From assembly GCF_024494655.1 (NCBI RefSeq), contig NZ_JANHDL010000001.1:186001-250000 (forward strand): DNA of 64,000 nucleotides, read 5' to 3'. The first letter of the stretch is position 1; every line of letters starts with the position of its first letter. A model generated the notes under the pieces. The model was not told the DNA's origin and did not search any database. It saw only the letters and a list, made by a program, of their open reading frames with translations. The position numbers were made by a program, and so were the translations under genes. The stretch comes from Halorubrum laminariae (GTDB lineage: Archaea; Halobacteriota; Halobacteria; Halobacteriales; Haloferacaceae). Positions 16,382-23,207 of this stretch are shown in pieces.

Positions 16382-17275
16382 ATGACCGACCCAGCGGACG
16401 ATTCGGAACCGGCTCCGAAGGACGCGGCCCACGCGTCGGACCCGAACGCGGACGCCGACGCCGACACGGACGCCGGCCGCCACGAGTACGACCCGAGCGC
16501 CGAGCACGCCTTCCCGGACGACCGGCTCAACGAGGTGCTCGGCCGGATCGAGTCGGATCCCGAGATCGAGGCCTACCTGGAGGCGCAGAACGTCAACCCG
16601 GTCGACCGGAAGGGGTACAACGACCACGGCAAGAAGCACGTCGAGATCGTGCGCGACCGCGCGCTCCGGCTGTACGACCTCCTGAAGGCCGGCGGCGTCG
16701 AGTTCAACGGTGCGCTCGATCAGGGGCTCGACGAGGCGGACGAGCCGGTGATCGTCGCGCTCGCGGCGACGCTCCACGACATCGGCCACGTCGTTCACCG
16801 ACACGACCACCCGTACTACTCGATCCCGCTCGCAGCCGACTTCCTCGACGACTTCCTCCCCTCCTTCTACGGCGTTCCGGAGCGGGTTCGGGTCAAGGCC
16901 GAGGTGCTCCACGCAATCTTGTGTCACCACACCGAAGAGCAGCCGCTGACGCGCGAGGCCGGCGTCGTCAGGATCGCCGACGGGCTCGACATGGAGCGCG
17001 GTCGGTCGCGGGTCCCCTACGAGGAGGGCGGCCGCGGTATCAACACCGTCTCCTCGCAGGCGATCGAGCGCGTCTCGTTGCGGAAGGGCGATGAGACTCC
17101 CGTACAGGTCGTGATCCGGATGAACAACGCCGCCGGCGTCTATCAGGTCGACTCGCTGCTGAAAGCCAAAATCGACGGATCGATGCTCGAAGACTGGATC
17201 CGGACGATCGCGATCAATACCCATCGCGACGGTGAGGATGGCAACGGTCCGATCGTCGATCGGATCGAGCTGTGA
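16382..17275 (+). CDS. HD-domain metal-dependent phosphohydrolase
   Basis: The 297-residue protein has an acidic disordered start (1-45) and an HD domain. The metal ligands are likely His82 (N-D-H-G-K-K-H), His132-Asp133 in T-L-H-D-I-G-H, and His141/His143 in the following R-H-D-H-P-Y-Y. H-A-I-L-C-H-H and R-I-A-D-G-L-D complete the pattern. This fits archaeal HD hydrolases acting on phosphate esters, possibly nucleotides; the substrate is unknown. Start choice rests on a TTTTAA box at about 16353-16358 and a leaderless ATG at 16382; earlier codons fall in the tandem repeat. Confidence 0.88.
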   Translation: MTDPADDSEPAPKDAAHASDPNADADADTDAGRHEYDPSAEHAFPDDRLNEVLGRIESDPEIEAYLEAQNVNPVDRKGYNDHGKKHVEIVRDRALRLYDLLKAGGVEFNGALDQGLDEADEPVIVALAATLHDIGHVVHRHDHPYYSIPLAADFLDDFLPSFYGVPERVRVKAEVLHAILCHHTEEQPLTREAGVVRIADGLDMERGRSRVPYEEGGRGINTVSSQAIERVSLRKGDETPVQVVIRMNNAAGVYQVDSLLKAKIDGSMLEDWIRTIAINTHRDGEDGNGPIVDRIEL

Positions 17276-17339
17276 GCGGACGCTGTCGGGGGCACACGCC
17301 TGTCGCAACCGCTTTGCCGCCGGCCGCGAAACCGCGTCT

Positions 17340-17858
17340 ATGACCGACGCCGAGACGCTCGCGGACCTGCGGACCGGGGCCGACTACCAGTTCGGAGCCG
17401 GCGCGGGGGCGGCGCTGTTTCCGCCCGACGAGACGCTGACCGTCCGCCGGTCGAGCGGAGGCCGCCCGCGGCAGGTGATCGTCGGCGATGTCGACGACAC
17501 GCCCGGCAGCGCAGCGGGAGAGCGACTCGTCTCATACGGGACCGACGGTCGATTCACGCTCGGGGTCGCCGGCGGTCGGCGGCTCCGGTCGACCTTTGCG
17601 GCACCTCGACACCGGGTCGTCGTGGGCGACGAGAGCGAGCCGTTCGTCCGCGAGGGGCGCAACGCCTTCGCGAAGTTCGTCACCGAGGCCGACGACGAAA
17701 TCCGCCCCGGCGACGAGGTGCTCGTCGTCGACGCCGACGACGCGCTGTTCGCTGTCGGGCGCGCGGAGCTGTCGGGTGCCGAGATCGCGGCGTTCGACAC
17801 CGGCCCGGCCGTGAGCGTCCGGAACGGTGTCGGCTCCGCAGACGACAGCGGCGAGTGA
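17340..17858 (+). CDS. PUA-domain protein
   Basis: The 172-residue protein ends in a PUA RNA-binding domain (about 75-160): R-H-R-V-V-V-G-D-E-S-E-P-F-V, G-R-N-A-F-A-K-F-V, and P-G-D-E-V-L-V-V-D-A-D-D-A-L-F-A-V-G-R-A-E-L-S-G are arranged as in the PUA part of archaeosine tRNA-guanine transglycosylase and its relatives. The N-terminal half (1-70) resembles the small domain preceding PUA in those proteins, without the catalytic barrel. It probably binds RNA, perhaps tRNA or rRNA. ATG at 17340 lies about 30 bases after a CGCTTTGC box. It is followed by the rhomboid gene, which has its own promoter-like box. Confidence 0.85.
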   Translation: MTDAETLADLRTGADYQFGAGAGAALFPPDETLTVRRSSGGRPRQVIVGDVDDTPGSAAGERLVSYGTDGRFTLGVAGGRRLRSTFAAPRHRVVVGDESEPFVREGRNAFAKFVTEADDEIRPGDEVLVVDADDALFAVGRAELSGAEIAAFDTGPAVSVRNGVGSADDSGE

Positions 17859-17941
17859 CCGACAGGGCCGGCGACGCCTCTCACAGATCCAAACCCTACG
17901 TGGACCAAACCGCTTTACGAGCGCCCGCACAAGGACCGGCA

Positions 17942-18934
17942 ATGGCGACGTGCGACGTGTGCGGGGAGTACGAGAACCTCCCGTACCAGTGTAAGCGATG
18001 CGGGCAGACGTTCTGCGCCGAGCACCGTCTGCCGGAGAACCACGACTGCTCGGGACTCGGCGAGTGGAGCGATCCCGGCGGGGTCTTCGACAGCGGGTTC
18101 GACGACGGCGTCGACGGCCGCTCCGGGAGAACGACCGGCGGCTCGTCCGGCGGTTCCGGCGGGGTCGTGACCCGCATCAAGCGTCGGATCGACCGCGAGA
18201 CGAGCACCGGCGGGCTCGTGAGCTACGTCCGGGGGAACGCGACCTACGCGATCCTCGCGGCGATGTGGATCACGTTCCTCGCGCAGCTGATCGTCTACCA
18301 CGGAATCAGTCCGGCGCTGCACGAACAGCTGTTCGTCCTCCGATCGGACGCCCTCGGGAATGTCTGGACGTGGGTGACTTCCGTGCTCTCTCACTCTCCC
18401 GTCGGCCTCTACCATATCCTCGGAAACAGCATCGTGCTGTTCTTCTTCGGACCGCTCGTCGAGCGCGCGGTCGGATCAAAGCGTTTCACGGCGTTCTTCT
18501 TCGGAGCGGGGATCGCCGCCGGCCTCGGGCATATCCTCTTCGCGATCACGACGAACGCCCCGCCGACCGGCGTGCTCGGCGCGAGCGGTGCCGGGTTCGC
18601 GATCCTCGGCGTCCTCACGGTCTGGCGACCGAACATGGAGGTGCTCCTCTTTTTCGTGATCCCGATGAAGATCAAGTACCTCACGTGGGGGATCGCGCTC
18701 ATCTCAGCGGTCCTCGTTGTCCAGAGCGTGCAGGCCGGCGGAGGCGGCAGCGCCGGCAACATCGCCCACCTCGCACACCTGATCGGCTTCGCGATCGGGC
18801 TCGCGTTCGGCAAGCGAAACGAGGGGCTCGCCCGATCAACCGGCGGCGCAGGCGGGGTGCGGATGGGTGGCGCGCGTGGTCCGCGTGGGCCGGGCGGTCC
18901 GGGTGGTCCGGGTGGTCCCGGCGGTCGATTCTGA
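17942..18934 (+). CDS. rhomboid intramembrane serine protease with N-terminal AN1-type zinc finger
   Basis: Residues 4-36 form an AN1-like zinc finger (C-D-V-C, C-x-x-C, C-x-E-H and H-x-C pairs). A Gly/Asp-rich linker follows, then a rhomboid domain (about 95-292) with six hydrophobic segments. The catalytic serine is Ser215 in G-A-S-G-A-G; the partner histidine is His276 or His279 in A-H-L-A-H-L-I-G. H-I-L-G-N-S in the second segment is the conserved rhomboid motif. The C-terminal tail is a collagen-like G-P-G-G-P repeat. It cleaves membrane proteins within the bilayer. A CGCTTTACG box about 30 bases upstream supports ATG at 17942. Endonuclease V starts directly after the stop. Confidence 0.92.
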   Translation: MATCDVCGEYENLPYQCKRCGQTFCAEHRLPENHDCSGLGEWSDPGGVFDSGFDDGVDGRSGRTTGGSSGGSGGVVTRIKRRIDRETSTGGLVSYVRGNATYAILAAMWITFLAQLIVYHGISPALHEQLFVLRSDALGNVWTWVTSVLSHSPVGLYHILGNSIVLFFFGPLVERAVGSKRFTAFFFGAGIAAGLGHILFAITTNAPPTGVLGASGAGFAILGVLTVWRPNMEVLLFFVIPMKIKYLTWGIALISAVLVVQSVQAGGGGSAGNIAHLAHLIGFAIGLAFGKRNEGLARSTGGAGGVRMGGARGPRGPGGPGGPGGPGGRF

Positions 18935-19870
18935 ATGGAGATCGCGAACCCCGCGTTCCGACCAGATCCCGCGCTCTCCCGCGACGAGATGGAGGCGCTC
19001 CAGCGTGAGATCGCGGCGACGGCGACGTTCGCGGACGACCACGACCTCGCAGTCGAAGCAGTCACGATCGACGACCCGGCGGATCTGACGGAGGGACTCC
19101 CGCCGGCCGATCCGACGGCGGGCGCTCCCGAGGATTCCCACGCGCCCGTCAGCGACGCTCCCCCGGTCGGCGGTCCCGCCGTCGACGCCCCGGTCGTCGT
19201 CGGCGTCGATCAGGCGTTTCTCACGGAGGAGGATCCGACGCGCGCCGTCTCCGCGGCGGTCGCGATCCGCGCCGGGACCGTGATCGAGTACGCGACGGCG
19301 ACGACGACGCCCTCGATACCGTACGTTCCCGGGCTGCTCGCGTTCCGAGAAGGAAAACCGATCTGTGCCGCCCTCGACGCCCTCGACGCCGATCCCGACC
19401 TCCTCGTCTGTGACGGATCGGGCCGGGTCCATTACCGCGAAGCCGGCCTCGCGACGCACGTCGGCGTCTGCTTCGACGTCCCGAGCGTCGGCGTCGCGAA
19501 GCGCCTCCTGTGTGGCGAGCCGGACGAGCCGGTCGACGGCCGTCCGGCCGGGTGGCGGACGCCGATCCGCGCCGACGACGCGGTGGAGACCGCCGCGGGC
19601 GACGACGACGCGGGCGACACCGGTGCAGACGACACCGGCGGCGGCGGTTTCGCGCCCGTGATCGGACACGCCGTCCAGTCGCGGCAATACCCCGAGAGCC
19701 GGCGGATCAATCCGCTGTACGTGAGCCCGGGACACCGCGTGTCGGCCGAGACGACCGTGGACCTCGTCGAGGCGCTTTGCGCCGGGTATAAGCTCCCGGA
19801 GCCGACCCGCCTCGCAGACGCGGCGGCGGACGCGGCGAAGCGCGACGACGGCAAGGCGGAAGATGCGTGA
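18935..19870 (+). CDS. nfi: endonuclease V (deoxyinosine-specific)
   Basis: This enzyme nicks DNA next to deoxyinosine, initiating repair of deaminated adenine. The 311-residue protein has V-V-V-G-V-D-Q-A-F with a metal-binding Asp, then Y-V-P-G-L-L-A-F-R-E, L-V-C-D-G-S-G-R-V-H and A-T-H-V-G-V and a late Y-V-S-P-G-H-R-V-S. All are family landmarks, in order. Compared with typical Nfi (about 220-250) it has an acidic linker near residues 55-90 and a Gly/Asp insertion near 225-243. ATG follows the rhomboid stop with no gap, so the two are co-transcribed, though a functional link is not obvious. Confidence 0.93.
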   Translation: MEIANPAFRPDPALSRDEMEALQREIAATATFADDHDLAVEAVTIDDPADLTEGLPPADPTAGAPEDSHAPVSDAPPVGGPAVDAPVVVGVDQAFLTEEDPTRAVSAAVAIRAGTVIEYATATTTPSIPYVPGLLAFREGKPICAALDALDADPDLLVCDGSGRVHYREAGLATHVGVCFDVPSVGVAKRLLCGEPDEPVDGRPAGWRTPIRADDAVETAAGDDDAGDTGADDTGGGGFAPVIGHAVQSRQYPESRRINPLYVSPGHRVSAETTVDLVEALCAGYKLPEPTRLADAAADAAKRDDGKAEDA

Positions 19871-19944
19871 GCCGTCGGCGTCCATCTGTGCCACGGATTG
19901 CCACGGACCGGCGGTTTATATGCGATGGGCGAAAACGAGTACGC

Positions 19945-20217
19945 ATGGGAGACGAGGACATGGACGGACCGATGTCTACGGAGCAGTTCAGATCGCTGCG
20001 GGACGGCCTAGTGCGCCAGAGTTCCGGCGGCGGTACCACGGTCTACAAGAACGCGGCCGGGGTGGGCTGTCCGAACCCGGACTGCGACCGCGGCGTCTTT
20101 CAGACGCTGTTCGTGAGCGACCACGGCTGGCAGCAGATCGGCGCGACCCGCGACGGTATCGACCTCTGTTTAGTCAACACCGACTCGAAGCGACTCGTCT
20201 TCATCCACGACGAGTAG
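19945..20217 (+). CDS. small conserved haloarchaeal protein with a C-P-N-P-D-C motif
   Basis: The 90-residue protein has a basic helix (S-T-E-Q-F-R-S-L-R-D-G-L-V-R), then Y-K-N-A-A-G-V-G-C-P-N-P-D-C-D, where the Cys pair could bind metal or form half a zinc knuckle, and a compact beta-rich end (G-I-D-L-C-L-V-N-T-D). It resembles a haloarchaeal family sometimes named flagella cluster protein (DUF7385-like), which I am recalling without confirmation. ATG at 19945 follows the box CGGTTTATAT (19911-19920) by about 28 bases and is leaderless. Function unknown. Confidence 0.7.
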   Translation: MGDEDMDGPMSTEQFRSLRDGLVRQSSGGGTTVYKNAAGVGCPNPDCDRGVFQTLFVSDHGWQQIGATRDGIDLCLVNTDSKRLVFIHDE

Positions 20218-20280
20218 TGGCCGAGACGATGACTCGGCACCGAGCCGAACGCTTTTGTCGCATCGCCCGCCAGCGCCGGT

Positions 20281-20526
20281 ATGACATCCGCCCTCCCGAT
20301 CAGCATCGACGATATCGTCGACGCGGCGTTTATGCTGTTGACGACCGCCGTGGGATTCCTCCTCGGCGGCGTCGTCGGCCTCGTCGTCGGCCTGTTCGCC
20401 GGCCACGCGTACCTCGGACTGCTGTCCCGCGTCGCCGACCTCGAAGCGACCGTGAACGCGCTCATCCGCGAAAAGGAGACCCTCCGCGAGCGCGTCGAGA
20501 CGCTAGAAGACCGCGACGGGACATAG
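20281..20526 (+). CDS. small membrane-anchored coiled-coil protein
   Basis: The 81-residue protein has one or two hydrophobic segments (about 13-47, with repeated G-G-V-V-G-L-V-V-G-L) followed by a short charged coiled coil (L-S-R-V-A-D-L-E-A-T-V-N-A-L-I-R-E-K) at the C-terminus. I do not recognise a named family. ATG at 20281 lies about 30 bases after a CGCTTTTGTC box, consistent with a leaderless transcript. The stop is followed almost at once by a 16-bp tandem repeat. Confidence 0.65.
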   Translation: MTSALPISIDDIVDAAFMLLTTAVGFLLGGVVGLVVGLFAGHAYLGLLSRVADLEATVNALIREKETLRERVETLEDRDGT

Positions 20527-20532
20527 CAGACC

Positions 20533-20587
20533 GCGACGGGACCAAGACGCGACGGGACCAAGACGCGACGGGACCAAGACGCGACGG
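20533..20587. repeat. 16-bp tandem repeat, about 3.4 copies
   Basis: GCGACGGGACCAAGAC occurs at 20533-20548, 20549-20564 and 20565-20580, followed by a partial unit to 20587. The unit's first part also occurs at the end of the preceding gene (ACCGCGACGGGACATAG), suggesting the array grew out of the 3' end of that coding region. It lies 20 bases before the TATA-like box of the MinD-like gene. Confidence 0.85.
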
Positions 20588-20645
20588 TGACGAGAGACGG
20601 CCGGCCGATAGACAGCTTTTAGCTAGGTGGCCGGGCAGTCAGTGC

Positions 20646-21413
20646 ATGGTTGAGGCGTTCGCCGTCGCCAGCGGCAAGGGCGGCACGGGGAAGACGACGA
20701 GCACGCTCGCGCTCGGAATGGCGCTGGCCGACGAGTACGACGTGACCGTCGTCGACGCCGACACCGGGATGGCGAATCTGCTCTTTCACACCGGACTCGA
20801 CGACGCGACGGTGACGCTTCACGACCTGCTCGTCGAGGGGGTCGCGACCGACGTGTCGGAGGCGACGTACGACCGCTTCGGGCTCTCCGTCGTTCCCTGC
20901 GGCACGTCGCTCGCGGGGTTCGAAGCGGCCGATCCGGCGCGGCTTCGCGCCGTCGTCGCCGAACTCGCCGCCGACACCGACGTGCTACTCCTCGATTCGC
21001 CGGCCGCGCTTGGGTCGAAATCGGCGGTCCTTCCGATCGTGCTCGCCGATCGCGTCGTGATCGTCGTCGAACCGACGATCCCCGCGCTCTCGGATGGGCT
21101 GAAGGTTCAGGAGTACGCTCGCTCGTACGGGACCGAGACGGCCGGCGTCCTCTTCAACAAGGTCCGCGAGGGAACTGCCGACGTGGCGGCGCAGGCGGAG
21201 AGACACTTCGGTGGCCCCGTGCTGGCGAACGTCCCCGACAGCGACATCGTCCGGGCGGCGCGACGCGCTGGCGAACCGCTCCTCGCGCACGCGCCGGAGA
21301 GCGGTCCCGCCGCCTGCTACCGCCGGGCCGCCGCTCGGCTCGACGTTCGTGACGGCGACGGCGACGCGGTCGCAGACCGATTCCGGAGCGCGGTGGTCCC
21401 CGAGACGCCATGA
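20646..21413 (+). CDS. MinD/ParA-family ATPase
   Basis: The 255-residue protein is a deviant Walker A ATPase: G-K-G-G-T-G-K-T at residues 10-17 with signature Lys11 and P-loop Lys16. V-V-D-A-D-T-G-M-A-N-L follows as switch I/A' and L-L-L-D-S-P-A-A-L as Walker B. Proteins of this group dimerise on ATP and position or partition cargo at the membrane or nucleoid. Haloarchaea encode several MinD paralogues, and this one cannot be assigned further. A box CTTTTAGCT lies about 30 bases before ATG at 20646. The stop overlaps the next start (ATGA), tying it to the following unknown protein. Confidence 0.9.
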   Translation: MVEAFAVASGKGGTGKTTSTLALGMALADEYDVTVVDADTGMANLLFHTGLDDATVTLHDLLVEGVATDVSEATYDRFGLSVVPCGTSLAGFEAADPARLRAVVAELAADTDVLLLDSPAALGSKSAVLPIVLADRVVIVVEPTIPALSDGLKVQEYARSYGTETAGVLFNKVREGTADVAAQAERHFGGPVLANVPDSDIVRAARRAGEPLLAHAPESGPAACYRRAAARLDVRDGDGDAVADRFRSAVVPETP

Positions 21414-22057
21414 CCGGGGACGCGTCGCCGACGCTCCGGATCCCGCGGGGGAACCTCCTGCGCTCGCGCGTCGTCTCGGAGATCGCCACGACGCTTTCGC
21501 GTGCACTCGACCGCGAACTGACCGGCTACGCGACGGTGGTTCCCCAAGAGACGCTTCTTCTGTCCGGCGAGGCGAAAGGCGTCATCACCTTCGCCGACGG
21601 AATTCCCATGTTAGCGTACAACACGGTGAGCGACAGCGGCGGAGCCAGCGCGCTCGCCGAACTCGCCGTTCCCGGCCCCTACCGCGTCGAACTGTACGCG
21701 GTCGACGCCGACGGACTGGAGACGGCCCACCAAGCTGATGCACTCCGGGTGACGCCGGGCGCGGTGGCAACCGAACTCGCTGACGACCAGCGGCTCGCCG
21801 ACCGGACGCGGGCCGCTGCGCCCGACGAGCGACTCGCGGAGACCGACGAGGACGATACCGATGCAGTCACCGCGTTCCTCGAAGACGACGACCGGATCGC
21901 GGCGATCCGCGAACAGGCCCAGACGGAAGCGGCCGCTCGCGCCAAAGAGTGGGGGCTCGACGACGCTCTCAGCAACGCGACTGAAGATCGGAACTGCGAC
22001 GGGATCGACGCCGACGGCTCTCACACTCGTTCGGATGCACCGAGATCCGAGCGGTAG
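21410..22057 (+). CDS. hypothetical protein coupled to the MinD-like ATPase
   Basis: The 215-residue protein has a folded N-terminal part (1-120) with L-R-I-P-R-G-N-L-L-R-S-R-V and a beta-strand-rich core (A-K-G-V-I-T-F-A-D-G-I-P-M-L-A-Y). An acidic helical C-terminus includes D-D-T-D-A-V-T-A-F-L-E-D-D-D. I do not recognise a family with certainty. It starts by ATGA overlap with the MinD-like gene, so it may be its partner or cargo adaptor. Its TAG stop is followed in the same reading frame by further coding-like sequence leading into the next gene. Confidence 0.75.
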   Translation: MTGDASPTLRIPRGNLLRSRVVSEIATTLSRALDRELTGYATVVPQETLLLSGEAKGVITFADGIPMLAYNTVSDSGGASALAELAVPGPYRVELYAVDADGLETAHQADALRVTPGAVATELADDQRLADRTRAAAPDERLAETDEDDTDAVTAFLEDDDRIAAIREQAQTEAAARAKEWGLDDALSNATEDRNCDGIDADGSHTRSDAPRSER

Positions 22058-22183
22058 CGTTTTGCTCCAGACGGACGTATCGCACACATCACGGTCCTCC
22101 GTCTCCTCCGGCTGACGACTCCGGCCGAGTTCGCGGAGTGGTACGAAGCGGGTCGCGCGTACACCAGCCACGTCGCCGCCGGG

Positions 22184-22819
22184 ATGGGGTTCGAGGGTGT
22201 CGACGCGCTCGACGGACGCGACATCGCGACCCGACTCCGCGAGGACCACGCGGCGTTGTCGCCCGCGGCGGCGCGCTCGGTCGCGGCCACGCTGCTCGCG
22301 GACGGAGCGTTCTCGGAGCCGTACTGCGAGTGGCTCCCGCTCTGGTACGAACTGGGACTAATCGCCCCGGTTCGGTACGGCGAGTGGCGGCTCCGTCGGG
22401 TGGCCGCGACCGTTGCCGACGCGGCGGGCGTGACGGTGACCGCACCGCGGTACTCCCGGCCGCAGGACGTGATAGTCGACGGCGAACCCGCGCTCGACAG
22501 CGTGTCCGGGTTCCGAGACCGGTTTCTCCTCGCCGACTCGATCCTCCACCTCGAGTGGTTCGTTCACGCCGCTGCCGCCGACGACATCGACGTGCCGAGT
22601 ACCCTCGTCGAACGGACCCGCGAAGAGTCGCTAACCTACTACGGTGGCGATCGGGACCGGCTCTCGCCAACAGTCCGTCGTTTCCAGCGACTCCTGTTCA
22701 CCGACGATGCGTGGGTCCGCTGGGTGAACGACCGCTACGAACTCGACAGCCGACTGTTCCGCCTCTGGGAGCGGCTTCTTCGACGCGAACGTCGACGGCT
22801 CACGGCCGAGAACCGGTGA
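22184..22819 (+). CDS. hypothetical haloarchaeal protein, start uncertain
   Basis: The 211-residue protein is helical and rich in Leu, Arg and Trp, with W-L-P-L-W-Y-E-L-G-L-I and F-L-L-A-D-S-I-L-H-L-E-W-F. No family is recognised. ATG at 22184 is the first standard start in the frame, but about 24 codons before it look like coding sequence (L-T-T-P-A-E-F-A-E-W-Y-E-A-G-R-A). No ATG, GTG or TTG occurs back to the TAG that ends the preceding gene in the same frame. The protein might begin at a non-standard codon such as CTG at 22112, or the two genes may be a split fusion. Confidence 0.65.
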   Translation: MGFEGVDALDGRDIATRLREDHAALSPAAARSVAATLLADGAFSEPYCEWLPLWYELGLIAPVRYGEWRLRRVAATVADAAGVTVTAPRYSRPQDVIVDGEPALDSVSGFRDRFLLADSILHLEWFVHAAAADDIDVPSTLVERTREESLTYYGGDRDRLSPTVRRFQRLLFTDDAWVRWVNDRYELDSRLFRLWERLLRRERRRLTAENR

Positions 22820-22970
22820 TTCGTTGGCGGTTCGTAGCCGAGAGATCGTCGTTCGTACCATCTGGGTCGACGGTACGTCCCGACCGGTTTGATGTAACAT
22901 TACCTGTAACACGTATTCGATCCGATCGATTGCGCAGAAGGTAAGTATAGGCCGGCACAGCGCGTATCTT

Positions 22971-22994
22971 GGTTCACGAACCGAATGGCGGTTC
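22971..22994. promoter_or_regulatory. overlapping inverted repeats upstream of ppsA
   Basis: GGTTC-AC-GAACC (22971-22982) is a perfect inverted repeat, and it shares GAACC with a second one, GAACC-GAATGGC-GGTTC (22978-22994). They lie in the 388-base gap 22820-23207, about 215 bases before ppsA. The same gap also contains the direct repeat TGTAAC (about 22891 and 22901) and a TATA-like TTTTTTATTC (about 23141-23150) that probably drives ppsA with a short leader. A regulator site is plausible but unproven. Confidence 0.35.
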
Positions 22995-23207
22995 GTCTCC
23001 ACCCCTCGCGTTTTCGGCCCTCATTCGCCCGTCCGCGGTCGGTAGGGCTGGTTCCACTCTGCGTTGTCATGATCCGCGGTTTCGTGTCGACGCCGCTTCC
23101 ACCGGCGATGCCGCTCCCGGGGTAACTCGATTGTGAGTTGTTTTTTATTCACTGTTGCACAGGTCGGAAGCTTCATACGTCGGCTCTCGGATCCTCCGGG
23201 TACACGA

